In this document: one piece after another, positions 1 through 7,441 of the stretch
How positions within the stretch are numbered: position 1 is the stretch's first letter
Layout: each line of letters starts with the position of its first letter
From: a bacterium
Lineage (GTDB): Bacteria > Babelota > Babeliae > Babelales > Babelaceae
Assembly (NCBI GenBank): GCA_021847535.1
Contig: JAJZMR010000070.1
Coordinates: 1-9,666 of the forward strand
Direction: 5' to 3'
DNA length: 9,666 nt
The notes under the pieces: generated by a model
Databases searched by the model: none
Seen by the model: the letters and a program-made list of their open reading frames with translations, nothing else
Told to the model about the DNA's origin: nothing
Position numbers and translations under genes: made by a program

Positions 1-451
1 ATGCTGATTTAATTTCATCAAACATGCGGTTTATTTCGCTCATCACCTGCGCTTGCGCCGCGGTCAGCTGCACCTGGGCGTCGTTGTAAGATGCATCCTG
101 CTCAGGGGAAAAAAAAGGGCTCTCTTTCCCCTCCTGAGAGTCAAGGTAATGGGCGAGCCGCTTATAAAAAATTAATTCGTCCACATAATAATATCGGGCA
201 AGTAGTTTAACAAAGTTATGATATGTGCTATCCGGTGGTAATGGCTGCTGCTCGAGCGCCTCTTTTATGGTAAATTTTTCTGTTTTTTGATCAAAGACAT
301 CAAGTATCTGGGTGATATAAGCAAGTTCTATTCTTTTTTGCAGCGGAACGCTGATGATGTCGTGTAGGTTAGTTTTTTTTTGCCAATGCGCGGGAATTTT
401 GTAGGTCAGTGGTTGCTGAAAACCATTTAATAGACGCACTTTGACAAACAT
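1..451 (-). CDS. priA: Primosomal protein N' (PriA), N-terminal part, runs off the left edge
   Basis: This is the first 150 codons of a gene that continues beyond position 1. PriA is a 3'-to-5' DNA helicase that recognises stalled forks and D-loops and restarts replication by recruiting the primosome. The translation begins MFVKVRLLNGFQQPLTYKIP, matching the PriA 3'-DNA-binding domain pattern (V.V.L....TY.+P), followed by a VPL..R segment in place of the usual VPFG.R. Around residues 82-97 is ARYYYVDELIFYKRL, the conserved YY-containing stretch that follows this domain. Near residues 130-140 LTAAQAQVMSEI resembles the LT..Q..A...I motif at the start of the helicase domain; the Walker motifs lie outside the window. 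ATG at 449-451 is preceded by AGGGG with 9-base spacing. That site overlaps the stop of the upstream gene, so the two are probably cotranscribed. The identification rests on motif recall, without the catalytic domain in view. Confidence 0.8.
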   Translation of the reverse strand, partial: MFVKVRLLNGFQQPLTYKIPAHWQKKTNLHDIISVPLQKRIELAYITQILDVFDQKTEKFTIKEALEQQPLPPDSTYHNFVKLLARYYYVDELIFYKRLAHYLDSQEGKESPFFSPEQDASYNDAQVQLTAAQAQVMSEINRMFDEIKSA

Positions 452-463
452 CAGTAAAGACCC

Positions 464-1102
464 CTACTCTTTCTGTGCATTAATGTCGGCGAAAAGGCCA
501 TAATTTTTAAGATGCAGTTCCATTGGCTTGATATATTTTTTACATAGCATTACTTCAATAGCATGCCATTCGTTTTTTTTAGTATCCTTGAGCAGATAAT
601 CGCAGGCATTAACTAAGTCGGCAGTCTTACTGTTGTGTTGATATCGCTCAATTCTATCTTTTATTGATCGGATCGCATTATGATCACAGAAGAAAATATT
701 GCCAGAATATTTCACCGATTCGCGAATTTTTTGTGTCAAAATTGCATAACAAAAAATATGATTGGCATTTTCCAGGGCTTTTAAATTTTCCGGTTTATTG
801 ATATTGTCAAATAATTGATTGCCGGTTACATCGATGTTTTCAGCATCGTTATGGAGCGGCTCAAGGGTCACGATCACTTTTCCATCTTCTTGTAACTGAA
901 AGTCTAAGTTAAATAGGGTGGTTGGGGAGGAAGTGCCGGGTGTTACGGGGTAGTGGATATAAGAGCATCTGATTTTTGGCGATTCCCTTTTAAGATCTGC
1001 GGTTTTTTTCAAGTTTGTTATCAGGCGGGCGGGCCGTTCTTGCTCGGCCGGGAAAAGTACATGAAAAAATAGTGCTAAAATAAGTATCATCTGATATTTC
1101 AT
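464..1102 (-). CDS. Exported protein of unknown function, upstream of priA
   Basis: A 212-residue protein that I do not recognise. Residues 1-18 (MKYQMILILALFFHVLFP) form a typical Sec signal: two charged or polar residues, a hydrophobic core, and a likely cleavage near PA-EQ at 19-20. The mature part is soluble-looking, with mixed charge and no further membrane segment. It contains five cysteines spread from about residue 46 to 187, which would fit a periplasmic or extracellular disulfide-bonded fold, though this is only inference. The ATG at 1100-1102 is preceded by AAGG with 10-base spacing, and an extended -10 promoter lies about 50 bases upstream. Its TAG stop is 12 bases from the priA start and is part of the priA ribosome binding region, so the pair forms an operon. 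Nothing in the sequence ties the protein to replication; the linkage may be only transcriptional. Confidence 0.8.
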   Translation of the reverse strand: MKYQMILILALFFHVLFPAEQERPARLITNLKKTADLKRESPKIRCSYIHYPVTPGTSSPTTLFNLDFQLQEDGKVIVTLEPLHNDAENIDVTGNQLFDNINKPENLKALENANHIFCYAILTQKIRESVKYSGNIFFCDHNAIRSIKDRIERYQHNSKTADLVNACDYLLKDTKKNEWHAIEVMLCKKYIKPMELHLKNYGLFADINAQKE

Positions 1103-1152
1103 AATAAATTTACCTTAAAAATTAAACAGAATTTTTGAAAATAACTCATGTT

Positions 1153-1161
1153 ATTATAGCA
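1153..1161 (-). promoter_or_regulatory. Extended -10 promoter for the 464-1102/priA operon
   Basis: On the minus strand the sequence reads TGCTATAAT, a perfect sigma70 -10 hexamer (1153-1158) with the TGn extension. No good -35 lies 16-18 bases upstream (CACTAT at the 17-base position), as is common for extended -10 promoters. Predicted transcription start is near 1146, giving a leader of about 44 bases. A second TATAAT sits 20 bases upstream at 1173-1178 and could be an alternative start. Confidence 0.5.
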
Positions 1162-1209
1162 TAAAAACGATTATTATAGTGCGTATATGGTTGTATTGTG
1201 ATCTAAAAT

Positions 1210-1518
1210 TCAAACGTTATCGGCTTCCATGATTTTTTTTAGCGCAAAGGCTCTTACTTTATCCAAATTTGTTTTGAAAAAAACTTTGCTTTTGTACGCG
1301 TTGCTCTTTGGGTCAGACTCTGTCTTATTGGTTTCTTCTAATTTTTCCTGAAGATTCTGAAAATTACACTCTTGAGTAGTAACGGAACCTTCATTTCTTT
1401 TATGCGCTTTTCGAGAAAAAGTCGGTGAGACTGCCCAGGCAAATGTTTGATAGGCAATAACAATTAAAAAAGATGGCAAAAATATGTTATTTGAAAAAAA
1501 AATCATCATGGTCCCCAT
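1210..1518 (-). CDS. Small exported protein of unknown function
   Basis: An unrecognised protein of up to 102 residues. A hydrophobic stretch at about residues 6-29 (SNNIFLPSFLIVIAYQTFAW) looks like a signal peptide ending near WAVS. The remaining 70 or so residues are hydrophilic and Lys/Glu/Asn-rich with no cysteine pattern. The start is uncertain. The ATG at 1518 lies inside one arm of an inverted repeat and has no nearby Shine-Dalgarno sequence. The GGGG at 1513-1516 is well placed for the ATG at 1506 (6-base spacing) and fits that at 1509 less well, so the protein probably begins at MIFFSNN or MMIFFSNN. The gene is divergent from polA and ends about 107 bases before the next minus-strand gene. 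I see no terminator between them, so read-through into the priA operon is possible. It could be a spurious ORF, but the signal sequence and fitting start argue otherwise. Confidence 0.6.
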   Translation of the reverse strand: MGTMMIFFSNNIFLPSFLIVIAYQTFAWAVSPTFSRKAHKRNEGSVTTQECNFQNLQEKLEETNKTESDPKSNAYKSKVFFKTNLDKVRAFALKKIMEADNV

Positions 1519-1553
1519 GTTACAAAAAAGATCTTACCATTAAGTGTAACATG
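1516..1553. repeat. 9-bp perfect inverted repeat spanning the 102-codon gene's 5' end
   Basis: CATGTTACA (1516-1524) and TGTAACATG (1545-1553) are exact reverse complements separated by 20 bases. In the minus-strand transcript the second arm contains the 1518 ATG and directly precedes the GGGG ribosome binding site, so it could fold over the translation start. As DNA the arms are centred 29 bp apart, close to three helical turns, which would suit a dimeric or cooperative repressor. Confidence 0.5.
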
Positions 1554-1600
1554 AAATAATGGGCATCTTCAATAAAAATAACATTTTAATTGATTATTTT

Positions 1601-1640
1601 TTAATAGTTGCATAACGTTATCAATAGCACTTAATAGTTG
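1601..1640. promoter_or_regulatory. Operator-like cluster upstream of polA
   Basis: The 10-mer TTAATAGTTG occurs at 1601-1610 and again at 1631-1640, exactly 30 bp apart. Between them is the palindrome ATAACGTTAT (1612-1621), whose flanks extend it imperfectly as TTG(C)ATAAC/GTTATCAA (1608-1624). The cluster ends 19 bases before the polA start, where a promoter or operator would be expected. I could not fix a convincing -35/-10 pair; TTGATT at 1590-1595 is a weak -35 candidate. Confidence 0.4.
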
Positions 1641-1659
1641 AAAATATACATGAGATTTT

Positions 1660-4350
1660 ATGAAAAAAACAATATATCTTATAGATGGATCATCTTTTTT
1701 ATATCGTGCTTTTTATGCGCTTAAGCCTATGGTGTCGCCGTCTGGCCAACAGGTAGGTGCGGTCTACGGCTTTTGCCGTATGGTTAAAAAAATAATCGAT
1801 ACGTTCTTGCCAGATTATTTGGCTCTTGTCTGGGATACAAAAGGCGCGACCATGCGTAGTGATCTGTACCCTGATTATAAGGCAACGCGCCAGGTGGCAC
1901 CGATGCATCTTTTTGATCAAAAATTTATTATTCAAAATTTTGCCAAGCAGATAAATCTTGCTCAAATTGAAATGTCTGGCTATGAAGCAGATGATCTTTT
2001 ATACAGTATCGCGCGAGATTTTTCGCAAAAAGGCTTTAAGGTCGTTATTATTACAACAGATAAAGATCTTGCACAGATAGTGACTGACGATATCCTTTTG
2101 TATGACGCTTTTAAACTTGAATTTTTTGATCGCGGAGCTATCGAGGCAAAGTATGGTTTTCCAATTGAGAAATTGCCCTTTTACTTTGCATTGTGTGGTG
2201 ATAGTTCAGATAATATTCCTGGTGTACGAGGAATAGGCCCGAAGGGCGCACGTGACCTGGTGGCGCAATTCGATTCTCTTACTGATATGTACGCGAATCT
2301 TGACAAAGTTCCCAAAGAGCGAACGCGCACGCTTCTTGAAGCCGCGCAAAAAGAGGCCTTTTTAAGCGAGCAGCTTTTTTTGCTTATCTATACTCATTTA
2401 AATGTGACCGAGCAGGATTTGAGCTTTTCGCCGGATGATTGGACAGGTGCGCGTGGTTTTTTTGATATGTATGATTTTAAAAGTCTTGTAAAGGAATTGC
2501 CTGGGCAAAAAAAGAAGGAAAAAAACAATTACAAGCCTGCTGGATCTTATACGGCAATTACCACTATGGAGGAGCTTGAACAAGTTGTTCAAGAAATTAA
2601 AAAACAGGGTGTTGTTGCCATCGATACAGAAACGGACGGCGTTTCTGTATTTCGCTGTCAACTTGTCGGGATATCTTTGTGTACAGCTCCAGGCAAAGCT
2701 TATTACATACCGCTTAATCATATCGATGAAACAGCTTTAAAACATGATGATATTATTGATATACTTAAACCTCTTTTTGAATCTTCTGATATTAAAAAAA
2801 TTTTTCATCATGCCAAATTTGATATGCATGCTCTTGCGCGGGCTGGTATCCAGGTTGAAGGTCTTGTTTTTGATACGTTGATTGCAGCGAATTTATTGCG
2901 GCAAGATAATGAGCGTATAGGGCTTAAAGTTCTTTCAGAAAGTTATTTTAATGAGCAAATGCTCAGTTTTGATCAGGTGGTGACGCAGAATAAATATAAA
3001 AATTTTTCTTACGTTCCATTGACGCTTGCAACAGAATATGCTGCAGCAGATGCGCATCAAACCTGCAAGTTAGTGACTGTTTTAAAGCAAGAGCTTGAAA
3101 AAGAGGGGCTTATTAATCTTTTTGATACTATTGAAATGCCACTTATTACCATCTTATACGCTATGGAACAGGCGGGTATTGTCTGCGATGTACATGTTTT
3201 AGATGAATTAAATCATCAGGTAACAAAAGATTTGCGTGAAATAACTGAGCGTATTATAGATATGGTCGGGCCACAGTATTTTGCAATAAACCTTAATTCC
3301 CCAGCGCAATTGAAAGAGCTTTTGTTCGAGCATTTAAAATTGCCAACGCTGAAAAAAACAACATCAAAATCTAACTATTCAACTGATCAGGAAGTCCTTG
3401 AAGAGCTTGCGCTACTACACCCAGTTCCGGCGCTTATTATTAAATATCGTGAACTTGCAAAACTTAAAAATACTTATATTGACGGGCTTAAGCAATGGAT
3501 AAATCCACAAACGAATAAGATTTATACGACTTTTAATCAAACTCAAGTAGCAACCGGCCGCCTTTCAAGCTCAGACCCAAATTTGCAAAACATTCCCGCT
3601 ATTGCTGATGAACAAGCGCTCCATATCCGTGCAGCGTTTAAGCCTGACCCCGGTGAAATTTTTATATCTGCAGACTATTCTCAGATCGAGCTGCGTGTTG
3701 TTGCATATTTGTCGCAAGATCCGGCACTCATCAAAGCTTTTACTGACCAGGCAGATATTCATACCTATACAGCGGCCCATATTTTTGGAGTTGAACAACA
3801 AGAGGTAACAAAAGCCCAACGGCAGGTTGGCAAACGCATCAATTTTAGCATTTTATATGGATTAACGCCTTTTGGCTTGTCCAAGGATTTAAAAATTCCG
3901 TATGCACAGGCAAAAGAATATATAGATGCTTATTTTAAGCAATATGCAGCCGTTACCGCCTGGATGGAGCGTGTAGTTGAAGATACAAAAAAGAATGGTT
4001 ATGTCACGACATTGTCTGGTAGGCGGCGGTATATGCCGAGTATATATGAACGTAATAAGACGTTATACGAAGGGGCACGCCGTGTAGCAATAAATACTCA
4101 AAGCCAGGGTACTGCAGCTGAAGTGATGAAAATGGCTATGATCAAGCTGGATACTCGATTAAAAAGTGAGAAGATTTGCGCACGCATGGTACTGCAGATA
4201 CATGATGAGCTTGTTGTCAGCGCCGCGGTGCATGAAAAAGAACGAGCCAAAGCGGTTATGCTGGAAGTAATGGAGACAATTGTTGACTGGAACGTACCAC
4301 TTTTAGTTACACTATCAGAAGGTTATTCGTGGGCAGATGCAAGTAAATAG
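1660..4350 (+). CDS. polA: DNA polymerase I
   Basis: An 896-residue family A polymerase of normal length with all three activities apparent. It fills gaps in repair and removes RNA primers from lagging-strand fragments in the cytoplasm. The 5'-nuclease domain (about 1-290) has the N-terminal LIDGSSFLYRAF, YEADDL (108-113), TTDKD (132-136) and GDSSDNIPG (180-188). The 3'-5' exonuclease domain (about 300-480) keeps the metal ligands D322 and E324 (DTETDG), D388 (HHAKFD) and Y460...D464, so proofreading should be active; Taq polymerase, by contrast, has lost it. The polymerase domain has motif A DYSQIELR (D672, E676), motif B with R721, K725, F729 and Y733, and motif C QIHDEL (H848, D849, E850). 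Motif B reads NFS where NFG is usual, a minor variant. The ATG has only a weak TGAG as ribosome binding site. The next gene begins 11 bases after the TAG, so the two are cotranscribed. Confidence 0.98.
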   Translation: MKKTIYLIDGSSFLYRAFYALKPMVSPSGQQVGAVYGFCRMVKKIIDTFLPDYLALVWDTKGATMRSDLYPDYKATRQVAPMHLFDQKFIIQNFAKQINLAQIEMSGYEADDLLYSIARDFSQKGFKVVIITTDKDLAQIVTDDILLYDAFKLEFFDRGAIEAKYGFPIEKLPFYFALCGDSSDNIPGVRGIGPKGARDLVAQFDSLTDMYANLDKVPKERTRTLLEAAQKEAFLSEQLFLLIYTHLNVTEQDLSFSPDDWTGARGFFDMYDFKSLVKELPGQKKKEKNNYKPAGSYTAITTMEELEQVVQEIKKQGVVAIDTETDGVSVFRCQLVGISLCTAPGKAYYIPLNHIDETALKHDDIIDILKPLFESSDIKKIFHHAKFDMHALARAGIQVEGLVFDTLIAANLLRQDNERIGLKVLSESYFNEQMLSFDQVVTQNKYKNFSYVPLTLATEYAAADAHQTCKLVTVLKQELEKEGLINLFDTIEMPLITILYAMEQAGIVCDVHVLDELNHQVTKDLREITERIIDMVGPQYFAINLNSPAQLKELLFEHLKLPTLKKTTSKSNYSTDQEVLEELALLHPVPALIIKYRELAKLKNTYIDGLKQWINPQTNKIYTTFNQTQVATGRLSSSDPNLQNIPAIADEQALHIRAAFKPDPGEIFISADYSQIELRVVAYLSQDPALIKAFTDQADIHTYTAAHIFGVEQQEVTKAQRQVGKRINFSILYGLTPFGLSKDLKIPYAQAKEYIDAYFKQYAAVTAWMERVVEDTKKNGYVTTLSGRRRYMPSIYERNKTLYEGARRVAINTQSQGTAAEVMKMAMIKLDTRLKSEKICARMVLQIHDELVVSAAVHEKERAKAVMLEVMETIVDWNVPLLVTLSEGYSWADASK

Positions 4351-4354
4351 GGGG
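4349..4354 (+). promoter_or_regulatory. Ribosome binding site overlapping the polA stop
   Basis: AGGGGG includes the last two bases of the polA TAG and lies 7 bases before the GTG at 4362. It fixes the GTG as the start of the downstream gene and makes translational coupling with polA likely. Confidence 0.65.
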
Positions 4355-4361
4355 CTGTTGC

Positions 4362-5582
4362 GTGAAAAGATATGCGGTAGTGATCTGTGTAAGTTTATTT
4401 TTGAGCATGGAATATTTACAATCATTTTCCCCAGAGATGTTGCAACAGAACCCGGTGTTTAGGAAGGTGCAGGAAAAACAACCGAGTCTTTCACAACCTG
4501 CGCAGCCCCTTGCTACGCAATTATCTATTCTTTCTGGAGCAACGCAAACATTTTCGATTAAGCTTTCAAAAGCTCTTAGGCAAAGAAGCAGCGGTTATGA
4601 TTCTTTGTCTAAAAATATTCAGTCGTTGCCGAAAGAAAAAGACAGTGAAGAAGGAGAAAGTGAATGGGGGGAATCGGAAGATGATTTTACAGTTGATAAT
4701 GCCATAAAAAACATCAAAGAAAAGGTTAAGTATGTTGCAAAAAGTTATCCTGTCAACGGAAGGCGCGATGTGGAGGACTTGGTAAATGAGCTCAAGAACA
4801 ACAATACTTTAACAGATAGCCGGTTGAAGCAAGTCGTTGATTGGTACCAAACAATACTATCGACATTCTTGGTGGGAAATGAACCTGAAATGCAAAAAAT
4901 AAATGCATTGAGAAAAAAATTAGAGATAAACGAGCCTTATATAGAAGAATATAAAGGGAATGTAGAAGATGTTACTCAGGTGAATGCATATTTGGCACAG
5001 CTTGAAAATATTAAGAAGTTATATCCGGAGGGACAGACTTATGCTTTTTTTGTAAAAACAGATATGGAAAAGAAATTGGATAATTTTCAAAATAAAATGG
5101 TATCAAAAAATAATCCGCTGAATGTAACAGCTAAAATGGCTGCTACTACAAGGTTAAAAAAAATACGTGAGCATTTTAAGTTGCAATCGTTTAAGCCGCA
5201 GATTTCTCCTAAGCCGAATCTTGACCAATCGGATCGTAATAAATCGGACAGCAGCTTAACTAGATTCACCAAAAAAACGTCATTCAAACCAAAAAAATTG
5301 CATCAGGAGTGGTTCGGTACTGTTCCTTCACCGCAGCTTATCGCTCAAACCCTGTCGAATCCTACGTTCGATTTCAAACAGCTGTCGATTAACGATATAG
5401 CAACTATTTTTAATAACAGGTCTTTTGTTAAGTATGTTACAAGCGATGATAGTAACATTGATTTAGATGACGTCAAATTTAGGATTAAAAACGGTATACA
5501 AGAGGCTCTTGATAATTTGATCGCTTGGGATGAAAGTAAGGCCTATTTTTATAAGAAATCGTTGAACCAACTTAATCTCTAA
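4362..5582 (+). CDS. Exported protein of unknown function, cotranscribed with polA
   Basis: A 406-residue protein that I do not recognise, starting at a GTG. Residues 1-22 (beginning MKRYAVVICVSLFLSMEYLQ) look like a Sec signal with cleavage near SFS-PEM. A Gln/Pro/Ser-rich stretch follows (about 23-80), then a strongly acidic patch (about 88-110, with repeated Glu, Ser and Asp). The middle (about 115-260) is Lys/Glu/Leu-rich and probably mostly helical, with a possible coiled coil around QKINALRKKLEINEPYIEEY. After a basic Ser/Lys/Pro linker (about 270-310) comes a last folded-looking segment, about 311-406. No catalytic motif, membrane anchor or cysteine cluster is evident. The 11-base gap to polA and the shared ribosome binding site show operon structure, but a role in DNA metabolism is unlikely if the product is exported. 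No plus-strand terminator with a T-run follows it. Confidence 0.8.
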   Translation: MKRYAVVICVSLFLSMEYLQSFSPEMLQQNPVFRKVQEKQPSLSQPAQPLATQLSILSGATQTFSIKLSKALRQRSSGYDSLSKNIQSLPKEKDSEEGESEWGESEDDFTVDNAIKNIKEKVKYVAKSYPVNGRRDVEDLVNELKNNNTLTDSRLKQVVDWYQTILSTFLVGNEPEMQKINALRKKLEINEPYIEEYKGNVEDVTQVNAYLAQLENIKKLYPEGQTYAFFVKTDMEKKLDNFQNKMVSKNNPLNVTAKMAATTRLKKIREHFKLQSFKPQISPKPNLDQSDRNKSDSSLTRFTKKTSFKPKKLHQEWFGTVPSPQLIAQTLSNPTFDFKQLSINDIATIFNNRSFVKYVTSDDSNIDLDDVKFRIKNGIQEALDNLIAWDESKAYFYKKSLNQLNL

Positions 5583-5587
5583 GCCAT

Positions 5588-5613
5588 AAAAAAGAGGAGC
5601 GTTTATGCTCCCC
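5588..5613 (-). terminator. Rho-independent terminator of the RNA helicase gene
   Basis: On the minus strand GGAGC-ATAAAC-GCTCC forms a 5-bp GC-rich stem (arms 5607-5611 and 5596-5600), followed after TC by six T residues (5588-5593). It lies about 30 bases past the helicase stop codon. In the plus direction the same hairpin lacks a T-run, so it probably works one way only. Confidence 0.7.
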
Positions 5614-5643
5614 TGATAAAATATCTTATTAAAAATCGTTTAA

Positions 5644-7371
5644 TTAGCGACGTCCGCGATATCCGCCTCTGTCTCTATCACCACCACGACTACCGCCGAA
5701 TCCACCAGCACGTCCGCCACGGTAACCACCTCTATCACCACCACGACCACCGCCGAAATTACGACGATTGTCTTCTTGTGGTTCAACTAAGCTGATACGT
5801 GTTTTTCTTCCAGCAAGTTGCGTATTAATAAGTGCTTGAACAAGCGGATGAGCAAGTGCAGATGGTACTTCAACAAATGTTTTGCGTTTAATCACGCGTA
5901 TTTTTGCAATTTGATCTGCAGTAATAAGTTTTGTTGCAGTTAAATATTCAACAATATCCTCTTGGGTGACGCCATCATCAGCGCCGACAGCAAGACAAAA
6001 TTCCTGTATCCCATTGCGATCATGTCCCGCCTCAAAATTGCCTTCTTTGGGTGTTGAAGTGAAAGCGATATTTTCTTCTTGATCAATCGTTTTAATAAAT
6101 TTATCGTAGACCATCTTTTCAATGATATCACGCAATTCTTCTGCAGAAAGCTTTGCAACAAGTGATTTCAATTCTTCATGATGTTGAATATGTGATTCAG
6201 AAACTTGTGCCAGATATTCTTGCGCATATTTTAAACGAGAATTTATGATCTGATCTTTTGATGGAACATCAAGCGGATTAATAGTAAAATTAAATTTCTT
6301 TTGAAGAAGCGCTACTGTACGCATTTCAGATCTATTGATAAAACTGATTGCTGTCCCTGTTTTTCCTGCACGTCCTGTTCTGCCGATACGATGCACGTAG
6401 CTTTCAAGGTCTTCCGGTAACGAATAGTTAACTACATGGGTCAAATTTGCAATATCAATCCCACGCGCTGCAACATCAGTTGCAATAACGATGGTGATTT
6501 CTTTAGACTTGAAACGCTTGATAACCAAATTTCGTTGTGCTTGGCTTAAATCGCCATGCAATCCGCCAACATTATATCCTGCGCGAATAAGCTGTTCTGC
6601 AATTTCGCTTGTAAGAATTTTTGTTTGACAAAAAACGAAACCGTAAAAATCCGTAACGCTTTCAATAAATCTTTGCAATGCTGCAAGCCGTTGGCGCATA
6701 GTAACTACGCAATAATATTGCTGCATAGTTGCGATATCAGTTGTCTTTTTCGCGACTTTTACTGACTGTGTATTGGTCATATATTCAGCCATCAGTTCAC
6801 TGATGCCAGATTTTATAGTAGCAGAAAAGAGCCATATTTCACGGTTTTTTGGCGCGTGACGTAAAATATCTTCGACTTCATCCTTAAAGCCCATATCAAG
6901 CATGATATCAGCTTCATCAAGCACGAGCGTCTTGATTTGCCCGATATCAAGAGTTTTTCTTCTCAGGTGGTCATTAAGCCTGCCTGGCGTGCCAATGACA
7001 ACTTGTACGCCGCGCTTGAGCGTGCGTATTTGATCTTCCATTGAACTACCGCCATAAATGGTGGTAATCGAAATGTTCATTGCCTGAGCAAATGGCTTAA
7101 GGCTATCGCAAATCTGCAAGGCCAGTTCACGTGTTGGAGCTACAACGAGTGCCTGGGTTGATCTGGCTGTTTTGTCGATTCTTTCTAAAAGAGGGAGTCC
7201 AAATGCAAGTGTTTTGCCGGTCCCTGTTTGTGCCTGCCCATGGAAATCCATAGATTGAGAAAGAAGAAGTGGAATCGCTTTTGCTTGAATTTCAGTCGGC
7301 TGTGTAAATCCGAGGGTATCAATTACAGTTTGCGTCTCCTGAGAAAGATTAAGATCTTTAAAACTTATCAT
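5644..7371 (-). CDS. deaD: DEAD-box ATP-dependent RNA helicase, DeaD/CsdA type
   Basis: A 575-residue DEAD-box helicase that uses ATP to unwind short RNA duplexes; relatives act in ribosome assembly, RNA decay and cold adaptation. Numbered from the ATG at 7371: Q-motif GFTQPTEIQ (21-29), Walker A AQTGTGKT (47-54), PTRELA (79-84), TPGR (128-131), DEAD (152-155), SAT (183-185), ATDVAARGID (297-306) and HRIGRTGR (327-334). A helical linker leads to a DbpA-like RNA-binding domain (about 455-530, with IRVIKRKTFVEVP) and a 40-residue Gly/Arg-rich tail (about 536-575) that should bind RNA nonspecifically. A longer frame opens at TTG 7470, but that codon is the -35 box of a consensus promoter and the extra 33 residues are not conserved helicase sequence. 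The start at 7371 lacks a strong Shine-Dalgarno sequence. The deaD symbol is by architecture; rhlE or csdA would be equally defensible. Confidence 0.95.
   Translation of the reverse strand: MISFKDLNLSQETQTVIDTLGFTQPTEIQAKAIPLLLSQSMDFHGQAQTGTGKTLAFGLPLLERIDKTARSTQALVVAPTRELALQICDSLKPFAQAMNISITTIYGGSSMEDQIRTLKRGVQVVIGTPGRLNDHLRRKTLDIGQIKTLVLDEADIMLDMGFKDEVEDILRHAPKNREIWLFSATIKSGISELMAEYMTNTQSVKVAKKTTDIATMQQYYCVVTMRQRLAALQRFIESVTDFYGFVFCQTKILTSEIAEQLIRAGYNVGGLHGDLSQAQRNLVIKRFKSKEITIVIATDVAARGIDIANLTHVVNYSLPEDLESYVHRIGRTGRAGKTGTAISFINRSEMRTVALLQKKFNFTINPLDVPSKDQIINSRLKYAQEYLAQVSESHIQHHEELKSLVAKLSAEELRDIIEKMVYDKFIKTIDQEENIAFTSTPKEGNFEAGHDRNGIQEFCLAVGADDGVTQEDIVEYLTATKLITADQIAKIRVIKRKTFVEVPSALAHPLVQALINTQLAGRKTRISLVEPQEDNRRNFGGGRGGDRGGYRGGRAGGFGGSRGGDRDRGGYRGRR
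5673..5757 (-). repeat. Internal duplication encoding the Gly/Arg tail of the helicase
   Basis: Two 28-bp copies at 5673-5700 and 5730-5757 differ by one base and are offset by 57 bp, i.e. 19 codons. They encode FGGGRGGDRGG and FGGSRGGDRDRGG, showing that the tail grew by in-frame tandem duplication. Confidence 0.8.
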
Positions 7372-7374
7372 GAA

Positions 7375-7392
7375 TATAGGTTCTTTATAGGT
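7375..7392 (-). promoter_or_regulatory. Direct repeats just upstream of the helicase start codon
   Basis: ACCTATA occurs twice on the minus strand (7386-7392 and 7375-7381), 11 bp apart, with the second copy ending 3 bases before the ATG. This occupies the place where a Shine-Dalgarno sequence would normally be. It may be a binding site for a regulator or simply AT-rich chance. Confidence 0.25.
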
Positions 7393-7441
7393 ATGAGAAT
7401 TGAATAAAAAATGAGTGATTTTTTCTATGTGTAACAATTTT

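Noticed and set aside
1645..1650. TATACA as -10 of polA
   Set aside because: It would start transcription almost at the ATG, with no acceptable -35 at proper spacing.
1699..1965. Minus-strand ORFs inside polA (1699-1965, 2398-2721, 3571-3819) and the plus-strand ORF 3602-3808
   Set aside because: They lie entirely within the strongly conserved polA frame, have no ribosome binding sites of note, and resemble no protein family.
5596..5618. Hairpin at 5596-5611 as terminator for the plus-strand 4362 gene
   Set aside because: No T-run follows in the plus direction. The T-run is on the minus strand side.
5940..6765. ORFs 5940-6161 (-) and 6556-6765 (+) within the helicase
   Set aside because: Out-of-frame shadows of conserved helicase motifs.
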